64,000 nucleotides of DNA from Mesostigma viride (taxonomy: Eukaryota > Streptophyta > Mesostigmatophyceae > Mesostigmatales > Mesostigmataceae): positions 3,646,454-3,710,453 of the forward strand of contig RPFO01000041.1 in NCBI GenBank assembly GCA_009746045.1, in the 5' to 3' direction. Below are positions 20,273 through 30,470 of the stretch, one piece after another. Made by a program: the position numbers and the translations under genes. Positions within the stretch are counted from its first letter, which is position 1, and each line of letters begins with the position of its first letter. Below the pieces are notes generated by a model that saw only the letters and a program-made list of their open reading frames with translations, was not told where the DNA came from and did no database searches.

Positions 20273-20925
20273 AATGTGCTGGAGAGGTCAGCTAACTCTC
20301 GCGGAGAGGGTTAGTGAGGCCAATTAGGATACCAAGGCGGAGCTTGGCGAAGATAGAGGTTTCGGATTCATCTATTGCCGACAGGTCGGCGGCCAGCCCG
20401 TAAGGGAGTCAACGACGATCTAGAAAGCAAGTGATTAGTCTGGGATACTCGGCGGGGCCAGCCATGGTCTTGTGGTGAGGTGCTGTCAACGATAGCGTCC
20501 ATTTCCCCTGTTTTCAACGACACCTAGTGGCGGCCAGGGCTTGCCTTCAACGACACCAGGTGGCGGCCAGCTCAGGGGTGATTAACGTCATTGACGATGG
20601 TACGTCCCCTAGTTTAGATTTATCCCTTTATGAGCTATGCCTGTGGAAGGCTAGCTTGCGAGCTCGCCTTCTCTCCGGGACCGCACGCGTAGGGGGTTTA
20701 TGTTAAACGTTGTACTCTCTATAGGGGTTTAAATGTCGTTTGTGCCAATGGACGTCGCGGAGACGCCCATCGTTGTTTGACCTGCAAGGGGTCGTGGGGT
20801 GGATACCGTCTGGCTGTTGCCGACTATGTTGACGGTGTTTACCTCTGTGTGCCCCTCGTAATGTGCCCTTGCTCTGCGGAAGGCTCGGGTGTGTGCTGTG
20901 TTAGACTCTGTTCTTCCTGCGCAGG
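20273..20925 (+). other. Gypsy leader region
   Basis: About 650 bases with no firm gene. A direct repeat of about 35 bp (TTCAACGACACC...GGTGGCGGCCAG) occurs at 20,513-20,580. A Cys-rich open frame without a convincing ATG runs from about 20,690 to 20,943 (around 14 Cys in 60 residues) and is cut by the inverted-repeat element. I do not recognise it. Confidence 0.4.
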
Positions 20926-21776
20926 ATGTAAGATTATGCGTTAACCTTAGCTAAAAAGGTTTGCGCATAAAAAGTATAAGCATGCATTAGCTTGTACAAC
21001 TTAAAACCTTTGCGCGTTGGGGCGGAATATTAAGCGGCTCCCTAACTAGGGTTTTTACTTCCGCATCGAATTACTAATTCGATATCGAATTACTGATTCG
21101 ATATTAATCCCGGGAAGGTTCTATATCTACCTCGCTAGGCGATTAATTAGGTCCGACCGGTGGCAGCCCCGGCGGATCCTCCCAAATAATCCCTACTCGG
21201 CACTGTCCCCACGAGGTTTCGAACCCATGACTTCCGCCCCGCGCCGGTTCTAAGTTGTACAAGCTAATGCTTATACTTTTTATGCGCAAACCTTTTTAGC
21301 TAAGGTTAACGCATAATCTTACATCCTGCGCAGGATGTAAGAATATGCGTTAACCTTAGTTAAAAGGTTTGCGCATAAAAAGTATAAGCATTAGCTTGTA
21401 CAACTTAGAACCGGCGCGGCGCGGAAGTCATGGGTTCGAAACCTCGTGGGGACAGTGCCGAGTAGGGATTATTTGGGAGGATCCGCCGGGGCACCGGTCG
21501 GACCTAATTAATCGCCTAGCGAGGTAGATATCGAACCTTCCCGGGATTAATATCGAATCAGTAATTCGATATCGAATTAGTAATTCGATGCGGAAGTAAA
21601 AACCCTAGTTAGGGAGCCGCTTAATATTCCGCCCCAACGCGCAAAGGTTTTAAGTTGTACAAGCTAATGCTTATACTTTTTATGCGCAAACCTTTTTAGC
21701 GCAGGATGTAAGATTATGCGTTAACCTTAGCTAAAAAGGTTTGCGCATGAAAAGTATAAGCATTAGCTTGTACAAC
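20926..21776. repeat. Complex inverted-repeat (foldback) element
   Basis: An approximately 78-base module A (starting GCAGGATGTAAGATTATGCG, ending AGCTTGTACAAC) occurs in alternating orientation at about 20,926, 21,254, 21,331, 21,651 (partial) and 21,701. Two copies of a core of about 245 bases, in opposite orientation, lie between the A modules, so the whole folds into a long hairpin centred near 21,331. Each A contains two smaller hairpins (ATGCG...CGCAT and GTATAAGC...GCTTGTAC). The core includes GGGTTCGAAACC, which matches a tRNA B-box, but no complete tRNA. Best read as two tail-to-tail MITE-like copies with long TIRs. Confidence 0.8.
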
Positions 21777-21790
21777 GAAGGATAAATAAG

Positions 21791-22041
21791 GGTGGTCAAT
21801 CTGGGTTTCCTTACTATGCCGTGGCCCATGATGGGGGCGAGGGTAGACCAGCCATATTTAAAGTTGGAAGGCATGTGAAGAGCATATCAAGGATAAGATA
21901 TTGTCTAAGGGCTCTAGTGCTAAGTGGAAGGGTTTTGATAACATCATAGAAGCTGATAGGTTTGTTAGGGAGCATATGTCATTGCCTGAGGAATGCACAC
22001 CACTCGTGAATGCTCTCAGACACCCACGTCTAGCAAGGTAG
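21791..22041 (+). pseudogene. Viroplasmin / RNase H1 N-terminal-like domain fragment
   Basis: Two adjacent frames read together as one small domain. GFPYYAVAHDGGEGRPAIFKV (first frame) is followed after a +2 shift near 21,863 by WKACEEHIKDKIL, SSAKWKGFDNIIEADRFVREH and a stop. The spacing YYAV...G...IF..W..C...I.......KwKGF....EA..F is the pattern of the small fold that binds RNA:DNA hybrids at the N terminus of RNase H1 and in caulimovirus viroplasmin. I base the call on pattern only. Its link to the Gypsy remnant is positional. Confidence 0.5.
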
Positions 22042-22180
22042 ATAGCAGTCAGGAGGTGGGGACGGCACTTACAGTCACCTTCTCCCAGCTGACCATTGGC
22101 CCTAGCAGACAATAGAGGGGATTACCACTAGAGTGCTTAGTACTAGGTACTATACATATAGGTCGCGAGTACGTGGTTGC

Positions 22181-22200
22181 TCTCTCTCTCTCTCTCTCTC
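22181..22200 (+). repeat. (TC)10 microsatellite
   Basis: A pure TC dinucleotide run just upstream of the gag frame. Confidence 0.9.
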
Positions 22201-22229
22201 GTTCTGGGGAGGTGTTGCCTGCAGTGTAA

Positions 22230-22584
22230 GGTACTGGTACGAGCACCATTCCAACACGGCTTCAAGCAAGGAATCCCAGAGAGACAGAAGACGGGACCAG
22301 GGACAGGGACTCAGAGAATGGAGAGATAGAACCGGTAGACAACCACGAGCAAGGTATAGAGGTGGTAGAGGTACCACCGCACGTCCAAGTAGGGACAGGT
22401 ACAGGTGAGGTCATGGAGAGACCTGCGGAAGGCTCCCCACGATCCAGAGACCAGGGCCGCAGAGATTCATCAGATGATGACAGTCCAGACTCCAGGTTGG
22501 AACAAGGGGGGGACGGGCGCAGCCAGGAGATGCTCCAGGGGGGTTTCCAGCAGCAGCAACGGCAGCAGCAGCAGCAGCAGCAGC
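22230..22584 (+). pseudogene. Gypsy gag, 5' segment
   Basis: An open frame with no clear ATG after a stop at 22,227. It is hydrophilic, with many Arg, Asp, Glu and Gly residues (TEDGTRDRDSENGEIEPVD, RPAEGSPRSRDQGRRDSSDD), and ends GGFQQQQRQ followed by poly-Gln at the Copia 2 insertion. With Copia 2 and one GCAGC duplication removed, the Gln run continues in frame into 33,501. No functional motif is visible. This is the disordered N-terminal part of a gag. Confidence 0.5.
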
Positions 22585-23058
22585 AGTTAGTCTCCATGCT
22601 TTGCTGTAGACTAAGTCTCAAAGGCATTGTGAATACAACGTATGAATAAGCCTTGTAAACCTACGTTGGTATGTGAATATAAATACCACGTGGGCTATGC
22701 AGATAGGAATGCTAGTCGAGTCGCATACGTTTCCCTAGATAGGTACTTTGGGTACTGAGGTACGTGACAGATGTCAGTACCCAGTATACGTAGTGTCCTG
22801 TCATTGGACGGTACTAGAGTATCCTAGATAGGGACCGTACCGCAGCGTGCATTGATCTGTGATCGCACGATGCAGTGACTAGACGGCTACCTGTCATCGT
22901 GTGGCCGCGGGCCAACGGTCTGCACCCAACGGTCACTGGCGGCGCAGCCGGTGAGAGGAACGTTGACAAAGGGTAAACCTATTTTCTAATCAACCAAGCA
23001 TTCATTGCTCCTTGCATTCACTGTGTCTTCAAGCAATATATCCCACCGCATTCTAACT
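22585..23058 (+). repeat. 5' LTR of Copia 2
   Basis: 474 bp starting AGTTAGTCTCCATGC and ending CGCATTCTAACT. A TATAAATA box lies at about 22,677, a plausible core promoter. The terminal AGTTA/TAACT pair is shared with Copia 1, although the rest of the LTR differs. Confidence 0.9.
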
Positions 23059-23076
23059 TGAATTTTATTTGCTACC

Positions 23077-25533
23077 ATGGCTATCACGAACAAGAATGTC
23101 GCTAAGAAGCTTACCTACAACGAGGATGATGATGGGCAGGATAGGCGGATGCCCAAAGACAACAACAAAAAGCCGGCTGGCGATGCGGCCATTTCCAAGA
23201 AAAAGAAAAAGAACAAAAAGACTCACAATGTTGGCCAGGACGAGGGGACGGCGGCTGCAAAGCCGACCGACCTACCCCCCTCCCCTGAGAGACCGGAGGC
23301 CGAGACGGCTCCCCCCGGGGAGACCGGCTTACCCTCGACTCCGGCGGCTGCCCCAGCCGCAGCCACGGCTGGCGCGGCCATGGCTGCGGAGCCCTCGGTG
23401 GTAAACCCCACTGAGGCTCCACAGTTCGGCCCCCCGTTGCCATCTATTCGGGAGCGTATGCCCCGTCAGACGGCTTCGGTGGCACCGGACGGGACGATTA
23501 CCTTTCGTCCCGCCACCTCAAACCTCAATGTCCCTTTCGCCCAGGGACACAACCACATTGAGCTAACGTTTGGGCGACCCTCTGCGTCCCTTCTTCGCAA
23601 GAAGAAGGACATGGAGAGCATTAAACTCGCACGGGTGGTGCGTAAACCTGTGGAACCCATCGGCGGACAACCAATGTCCGACGATGAGGTATCCGACACT
23701 GCCAGTCTCCCCGATGGGGAGACTGAGATCAATCTTACCCCAGCGCTCCTGGCGGTCGAGCAGGCCGCGCTGGTGGCAAATGAAGAACGCCGAGCGAGGC
23801 AGCGGGACCGAGAGGTCCGCCGAGAGGCGGCTTTTCGGCTCGCCGCTAAGCGGCAAGAATATGAGGAGGAGGCCGCCCGTCGTCTGGCCACCCACCAGGC
23901 GATGGCGGACGCGTACCGCGAGGCCACTCAGCGGTTACGTGACCTCCTCAAAAATGCTGACTATCCCATGGACTATGCGGACGGTCAAGACCTGGCCGAG
24001 CTAGCTCGGTCAGCACATTTTAAGGCAATGTCCTCCATAACCCAAGCCAGGGTCACGGAGGCCATCTTGGCCAAACATGGGGTGGTAGCTGAAGAAGCCC
24101 CCCCGCTGGAAACCACCAGCAAGAAACCCTCTCCCCCCCAACCCCTGCAGTACAAGGAGGGACTGCTGGCCCTGGGCGCGAGGAAGGGCAAAGAGGCGGA
24201 CTGTCCAGTCCGGCCTGCTATGATCATGGGAGACCCACTCCCTGACATACCCGAGGATGAGGCTGCCTTTCAGGCAGCCCTCCGGGAGCATGAGGTACGC
24301 AAGGAGATGAAGCGTCTCATGCGGGAGGAGGCCAAGAGGAGAGCGGAGGCAGACACCCCTGCCCGCCCCTCCACCGATGGGGCTGGACCCAGTGGGGTTA
24401 CCCGGACACCCCCGGGCTCCCCCCGGGCCACCACGACCCCCCTCCCCCTCCCTCACCACCCCAGGTTCGCCCTGTGGGTTGGGGCCCCCTCCCCAACCAG
24501 GGGGGGTGGCCAGGACCCCAGGAGGCCCTGGGGGGAGGTGCAGAGGTGCCCCAGGCACCCAACCGGCCTGCTGAGGCCCCCCCAAGGAGCGGGGATGTCC
24601 TGGAACAGCTCGCCATTCTCCAGGCTCAGCTGGCCTCGTTGCAAGACCAGCAGTTAACAGCTAACCAGCTGCAAACTGTCGAGGGCCTGCGCGCCCTGAT
24701 GTCGCGGTATGAGCGGGGGACCATCAACCTGGACCCCACCCGCCTGCAACAAGCAACCGACGTCTTCTTGAGGGCCAACCCCCCTCTCACAGGTGTGTTT
24801 AACCCTCATGAAAAGGAATCCAAAATTAATATTGCTGGTTTGCCTGAGGGTCACACTGTTGAACAAGCTAAGCAATTTGTCTTTGCTCTGGAGTATGGGA
24901 TGGAAGGCCTTAACCTTAGACATCAGTTTAAGGCTCTCAGGGCCTCCTCCACATTCCATCAATCATCTCCTGCAATTAGAGCATTGATTCAAACCTAATA
25001 ATCAGGAACGCACCCTGACACCTGAAGCAGCCATTGAACAGTGGCCTACCTTTATCACTGATCTGAAACAGCTAGTGCTTACCAATAACCATATGGAAGC
25101 AGTAGAACGTTTCAACTGGCTTGCTGCATATAAGGTGAACAAGAATAACCTCTCTGGGGATGCAAAAACATACAGGGTAATGATAGAGAAAGACCTTGAG
25201 CTTCTCAAGCTCCAACCAAGGTATCTCATCCACACCTGGCTAACAAAAGCTAATTTGCAACCTTCTGTCCTGGCTACCCTGCTTACAGGCCTCAAGTCCC
25301 TATGGGACAACTTCAGAGCTGCCATGCTCTATATCGAGGAGGCAGTGGACCCCCTGGGTACTGGCAACCCCCAGGCCCAGGACCCCAAGGTCCAGGGTGT
25401 CCAAGGCCACAAACGCAAGGGGCAGGCCAGCCAGGGGGGGGCACCCAAGACCCACAAGTCCTCCCACCAAGGGGGCAGTGGCTCTCAGGGGCGTGGCAAC
25501 ATGTGGCACCGTGTGCCCCTGCATGGCAAGCCC

Positions 25534-25570
<37 letters not shown>

Positions 25571-25713
25571 GGTCCCAGCAGGGCAATAACAACAACAGGT
25601 CCCAGCAGGGCCAAAACAACAACAACAACAGGTCCCAGCAGGGCCAGAACCGGTCCCAGCAGGGAAATAACAACAACAACAACAACAACCAACCTGGAAA
25701 CCCTGGCCCACGG
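23077..25713 (+). pseudogene. Gag of Copia 2 (frameshifted, cut by CACTA-1)
   Basis: ATG at 23,077 (MAITNKNVAKKLTYNEDDDG) opens a Lys-rich then Pro/Ala-rich N terminus. A long Arg/Glu/Ala helical stretch (about 23,700-24,050) follows, then a Pro/Gly-rich linker where the frame shifts near 24,480-24,560. The gag core carries INIAGLPEGHTVEQAKQ and ALRASSTFHQS. A further shift near 24,997 leads to LTNNHMEAVERFNWLAAYKVNK. The tail is Asn/Gln/Ser-rich (AAC repeats) and reads into NPGPR, where CACTA-1 interrupts the first Cys codon of the knuckle. It is homologous to gag 1. Confidence 0.75.
25534..25690 (+). repeat. AAC microsatellite with RSQQGN-type repeats
   Basis: A run of about 12 AAC codons, then repeated units RSQQGNNNN / RSQQGQNNNN, encode the low-complexity tail of gag 2. 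Confidence 0.9.
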
Positions 25714-25734
25714 TGCACTAGGAACTCGGGGGTG

Positions 25735-26035
25735 GTAAATTTACCACTTTTTATCACTTTTTACCACCTTTTTACCACCTCGGGGTGGTAAAAGAGGTCT
25801 TAGGGTGGTAAAAAGTGGTAAAAAGTGATAAAAAGTGATAAAAAGTGATAAAAAGTGGTAAAAAAGTGGCAAATTATACCACTTTTTACCACTTTGTGGT
25901 AAAAAGTGGTAAAGTGGTGGTAAAAGGCTTGTGCAAGTGGTAAAAAGTGATAAAAAGTGGTAAAACCACAGAAGTGATAAAAAGTGGTAAAAAAATAACA
26001 CATGAGCATGCACACAAGTGGTAAAAACACAAGGG
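25735..26035. repeat. Left subterminal array of CACTA-1
   Basis: About 20 copies of a 10-11-base unit AGTGGTAAAA or AGTGATAAAA, mostly in one orientation, with a few inverted copies next to the TIR and near 25,880. Such arrays are the binding sites for the DNA-binding protein of CACTA systems. Confidence 0.85.
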
Positions 26036-28655
26036 CTAAACCGACAAAAATGTCAGGCCCAAAACGACAAGAAAAGCATCTTTATTCATTCAATCATTAA
26101 AATATTGGCATGGTTGTAAGGTGAACCTGCTACATAGGGTGTTTTTCAACCGTAGGAGACTTCTTGCGCCTGCGCCTGCCCCAACAGTATAACACGAGAA
26201 AAATCATGAGCTTTATTTCATTAAGTCATTAATGTGAAAAAAAAACTCAGCACCACTAAGGTGCATTATAGGGTTATCATACAATATAGCCAATGTACCA
26301 TCAAAGCCGCAAGCCACGAGGTAGCCATGGCTGACAGCGGAGATCATAACTTTCACGTTTGGGCACCGAATTTGGCTGTGAATATCACAGTCAATTCGTC
26401 TTTCAAAGACGCACACGCTGATATGATTTTCCGAAGCTATTGCGCAATATGTGACGAGCAAACGCTCCTCGACACAGGCAGCCTGGCGGCTGCGCTAAGC
26501 CCTGAAAATACGTCTGCAGCCTCGCCCTCAGGTCCGAAAGGCAGTGGTGACACTAGTCGCGCACTAGTGGTCGCCCAGATCCCTCATTTGATGCCCAGCA
26601 CGTTGAACGCGTTGGGTCGGCACAGCGATCCCCCCTGCATTCAAACAAAGGCACACCGATAACCAAGAAAAGAGTATGCAAATGTGTAGCCTTGTTCATT
26701 GAAATTATGGCTGGCTTACGCAAAGAGCGACTGTAAGATGACCTATACAGTGGGGCCGGAAACAGGTTGCTTGATGAGGACGTGTTTTTCGGGCTTCACT
26801 GGCCGGGAGTGTCTAGTGGTGAGAACCATTGCTGCGATCGCTTTCCCACCATTTACGACGAAATACCCGCAAATGAAAAACCACTGAAACGGTCTAGCTA
26901 GTCAGTCATTACATTAGCCATATGCCATGCATGTTTCCAAACGTCCAAGAACTGCACACGGTGCAAATGCAAAAATCCGGAGGACACGACTTCATTGCTT
27001 CATATTTGTATGCAGAAGAATAAATAAGTGATATGCATTAAGGGCCCGCCTGCATAAAGGGCCTGCAGTCTGATGCGGGCCCAACGGCAGCACCGCCATA
27101 GCAGATAAGGGCCCGCAGTCTGAATGTCTGATGCGGGCCCACCGGCACCACCGCCATAGCAGAGCTCGAAGGGGTCGTGGTGCGCGTGAAACTTATTAAA
27201 GTCAATGTATGCCCTTTGTCGGTAGGTGCCGTTGGGGTCAAATTGGGTGCCGCCAAAATCGGGCCGACGCGTCAATAGACTGAGGCCGTCGATGAGTGCC
27301 ATCGTGCGGCTTGGGTCACTTCTGTTGGAGAACTTTAGGTAAGTTAACTTAATGCAAACCACTGGTCGCCCGCGTCGGGAACCGGCCCAACGGCTCTCCC
27401 GCAACAGAAAATTACGCGGCATACTGCATAAGTCGTCGGATCGTTACGTTTCGACGGTCAAGATTTCAAGATGAGGTTTGCGTTCAATTTGCCGCAGTTT
27501 GCAACCCAGAGAAAGTAGTCGTTGCACTGGTTGCCCACGAGCAAGCTGTTTTCCGGCCCCACCGTGTAGCTCATCTAGTCGCTCTTCACGTCAGCCAGCC
27601 ATTATTTCGCATGTAAGGCTACACATTTCCATCTCCATTCATATTCATAATCCTGCACGGCTCGACAGCGCGGACAAGGTAACGGCAGGCTCGAGCTACC
27701 ATGGTCCGGATTCTCCCGATTTCTGGCCTGCGCTGGTTGTCTCTTTGATATTGGCAAAACTTTCCGGTAAGAGGTTTTTCGCAGTTTGGCTGTTTCGAAA
27801 CGTTCATTAACTGAGATGCCTTCGGGTCAGGAGACTCACACAGCCGCGAAATCATGCCAAAGGTCCTATGTTCGATCCCTTGCTGGTAGCTTCTGAGCTT
27901 TCTTATTTTCTGTGTTCCGCGGAATCTCAGATTTGGGCCGCTAGCGTTTTCACGTTTCTTGCTTTCTGATCCGACGACAATGTTGTGGCTTGCACGTGTG
28001 ACATCTGGCGCATGGTGCGATTCATGTGTATGGGCTGCTTTGCCATAAGAGTGAGTGTTGGGTCATAAATCGTGTTCTACCCATTTGCTGCGTGGACCGT
28101 TAGGTGCTGGCGCGCTCTTCCTTGTAAAATGGTGATGTCTATATAAGGATCTGATATCTTTTTTTTCTCTTGCATATTGTGTCGCGGTTTGCTTGGATTC
28201 TTGCAGGCACCACGGGAATGAAATGGGAGCGGTCAGCATGATAACCTAGCAAGCGACCAGATTTGTTAACCACTAGCTGCCATCGTATTTGATGAAAGGC
28301 AATGACGGATGTGTCATAAAGCCATAACAGTGTTGTATAGATGATACATTAAATGATCAATGGTTACAACTTCAGAACCGCCTCTGAATGGCTAGTATGA
28401 ATCGATAGGTTCTTGACGGCTATAAACATTAATTATTAAAACATTTTAATGAAACGATTTTGATTGCCGAGCTGTTTTGAACAGTGCTGTTGATTCACGT
28501 CCTGTTTTTCTCACTTTTCTCACGTCCTGTTTTTTTAGATCTCCTTTTCTCATTTTTTGGGGTCATCTCACCTTTGTGAGAAACGTGTTTTCTCACCCAT
28601 TCTGACCCTATTTTCTCAGTTTTCTCACCCATTCTCAAAGCTGAGTTCCAAGTGA
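26036..28655. other. Interior of CACTA-1
   Basis: No recognisable transposase. Open frames at 26,234-26,662 (+) and 27,000-27,422 (-) are the longest; neither matches a family I know. A local duplication of about 50 bp (GGGCC...GCAGTCTGATGCGGGCCCA...CACCGCCATAGCAGA) lies at 27,050-27,165. TTTTCTCAC-type short repeats occur at 28,505-28,640. Confidence 0.5.
27000..27422 (-). CDS. Unrecognised ORF in CACTA-1, possible captured exon
   Basis: 140 codons. The middle part (SNRSDPSRTMALIDGLSLL to YIDFNKFHAHHDPFELCYGGG) looks protein-like in composition, while the C-terminal part spans the local duplication. CACTA elements often carry captured host fragments, so this is a candidate, but no function can be assigned. 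Confidence 0.25.
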   Translation of the reverse strand: MPRNFLLRESRWAGSRRGRPVVCIKLTYLKFSNRSDPSRTMALIDGLSLLTRRPDFGGTQFDPNGTYRQRAYIDFNKFHAHHDPFELCYGGGAGGPASDIQTAGPYLLWRCCRWARIRLQALYAGGPLMHITYLFFCIQI

Positions 28656-28950
28656 GATCTATCTGCGTTTTTTACCATTTTTACCACCGATTTTTTCACC
28701 TCCACCGGGGTATTTTTTACCACCTGTTTTCACCCTCGTTTTTACCACCTGGTGGTATTTTTTTTCCACGATGGCGGTCAGGTGGTAAAATGGAGGTGGT
28801 AAAGGCTTTTACCACCCCCTGTTTTACCACCTTTTACCACCTGTTTTACCCCTTTTTTACCACTTTTTATCACTTTTTATCACTTTTTATCACTTTTTAC
28901 CACTTTTTACCACCGGGTGATATAGATTTTACCACTTTTTACCACTTATA
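28655..28950. repeat. Right subterminal array of CACTA-1
   Basis: Inverse-orientation counterpart of the left array: TTTTTACCAC and TTTTTATCAC units, denser toward the TIR. Longer spaced TTACCACC units lie at the inner edge. Confidence 0.85.
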
Positions 28951-28972
28951 TCACCCCCGAGTTCCTAGTGTG

Positions 28973-30470
28973 CCTGAGGTGCTTCCAGAGGGGGCATATT
29001 CGGGACAACTGCCCCAACAACGACTCCCTGCACACCAACGTGGATCTCTGCCCGGGTTGCTGGCATGCACGTCATCCCCTGGGACCTCCTGGCAGCCGGT
29101 GCAACAGGACTCGCTACCAAAAACAATGTGAGTTCTCTCACCTTGATTACTCTGAGGATGATGATCTCATTACCATTGGGGATGGCAGCCAGGGCATAAT
29201 TGATTTTGAGGCAGCAACCTTACTGTCCTCCCAGCACCCTGTACTGGAACCTTACATAAAAGCACTAACCCCTACTGTTGACAACTCCATAGATATCAAG
29301 GAGCTTGCTCATCAGCTGCACCTAGCCATGGGTCATGAAACAGTGGCTGAGGAACTGGCCAGACGGCTGGGGGTAGTAGCATGGGAAAACAACTCAGGAA
29401 TGCAGTAAAACTGGCTAGACAACACTGTCAAGAATGTCAGTTCAATAGCCCCAAACCTCAAAAATGGCATACTGCAACTCCTTCCACCAATAGGGGCATG
29501 ATAGTGGGGGATGTGATGCACATCAACAAAGATGTCCAACCCTACCTGATCCTAAAAGACTCATGGTCCAGGTTCACAGTAATGGAACCCCTACCTGGCA
29601 TGTCTGCAGGGCAGCTACGTGTTGCACTCATGATTGCTTTACCCAGATTCTACCCAGTTGACAGAATTTTGCTTGATCAACAATTTTCTTGTCTGACTGA
29701 CCTGGAAGGGTGTGAAGCAATAGAGATTGCTGGGCTGGAAGATCATGAGGGTCAGGGGGTCATTGAAAGAACCATCAGATCTGTCAAAACCCTACTAGCC
29801 AAAAATCCTTCCAAGGATGCTACTTCAGGGGTCTATTGTGACAGGGCACTCTGGTGTCATGAAATGTGCACAACCCTAAACATGAGACCTGTCTTGCATG
29901 CCACGTGGGGTGAAGTAATCCCAGCAGGCCTGCAGGCAGGTGTATATCCCCCAGAGGTGATAGCACTGTACAACACTGCACGTGCACAAACCTCAGCAAA
30001 ACTGGCAGAAAAAGATAAAACCCATTCCAGGCCAGTATTCCAAAAAGGTGATCAAGTTCTCTATTACAAGGAAAACAGCTTTGGTAAGGTTGGAACTTGG
30101 CTAGGTCCAGTTACCATCCGTGGATTTACCAAAAACAGCAAGACCGTGGAGGTCAAGCACAATATCAATGGGAAGCGTCACAGGGTGAGCTGTCATAGAA
30201 TTAAGAAGTATTATTCTCCCATGGCAGACGTGCCTGGGGAAGAGTCTTTAAGCATGGACTCACTACTTCTATCTGGCAACTCCAGCATGCCCAGCAGTAG
30301 CTCTGAGCCACCAATTACTGCTGTTGACAGCACCACAGCACCCTCTGTGAACCCTTCCACCCTCAGTGAAGCCAGGCCCACTTCACAACCTGGGGATTGC
30401 TTAACCAGGCACGAGGTAGCTGGGTTGGAAGCATTAGCTCAGCCCCAAGGCACGAACCTGTCTGCCAACC
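28973..30470 (+). pseudogene. Copia 2 zinc motifs and integrase
   Basis: Resumes mid-knuckle with CLRCFQRGHIRDNC, then the second motif CPGCWHARHPLGPPGSRC, then the integrase zinc domain (LHLAMGH ... CQEC). A frameshift at about 29,385 splits it. The core has Asp at about 29,509 (GDVMHI), Asp at 29,675 (LDQQF) and Glu at 29,765 (GVIERT), again 29 residues between the last two. A C-terminal domain with GDQVLYYKENSFGK follows. A second shift lies near 30,460. The layout matches Copia 1 exactly. Confidence 0.8.

Larger units (their letters stand above)
25716..28970. mobile_element. CACTA-1: non-autonomous CACTA transposon
   Basis: 3,255 bp with termini CACTAGGAACTCGGGGGTG and its inverse, flanked by the 2-bp duplication TG. 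Removal with one TG restores the Copia 2 zinc knuckle as PRCLRCFQRGHIRDNC. Both ends carry dense subterminal arrays of (A)GTGGTAAAA and GTGATAAAA units in inverted orientation. There is no transposase. The interior shows unrelated short open frames. It shares TIRs and arrays with CACTA-2, which probably supplies its transposase. Confidence 0.9.

Noticed and set aside
21420-21450. tRNA gene suggested by GGGTTCGAAACC
   Set aside because: Only a B-box-like segment is present; no acceptor stem, anticodon arm or A-box of the right spacing could be assembled.
22133-22408. ATG-started frame near the TC microsatellite as the Gypsy gag start
   Set aside because: It runs through the TC repeat as Leu-Ser and is out of frame with the gag that continues into the poly-Gln tract.
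25300-25711. Minus-strand frames of poly-Val, poly-Cys and poly-Leu
   Set aside because: They are reading-frame shadows of the AAC/CAG repeats encoding the gag tail.
25735-26035. CRISPR-like array of short repeats
   Set aside because: Units of about 10 bases are contiguous, without unique spacers, and lie symmetrically inside CACTA termini in a eukaryotic context; they are subterminal repeats.
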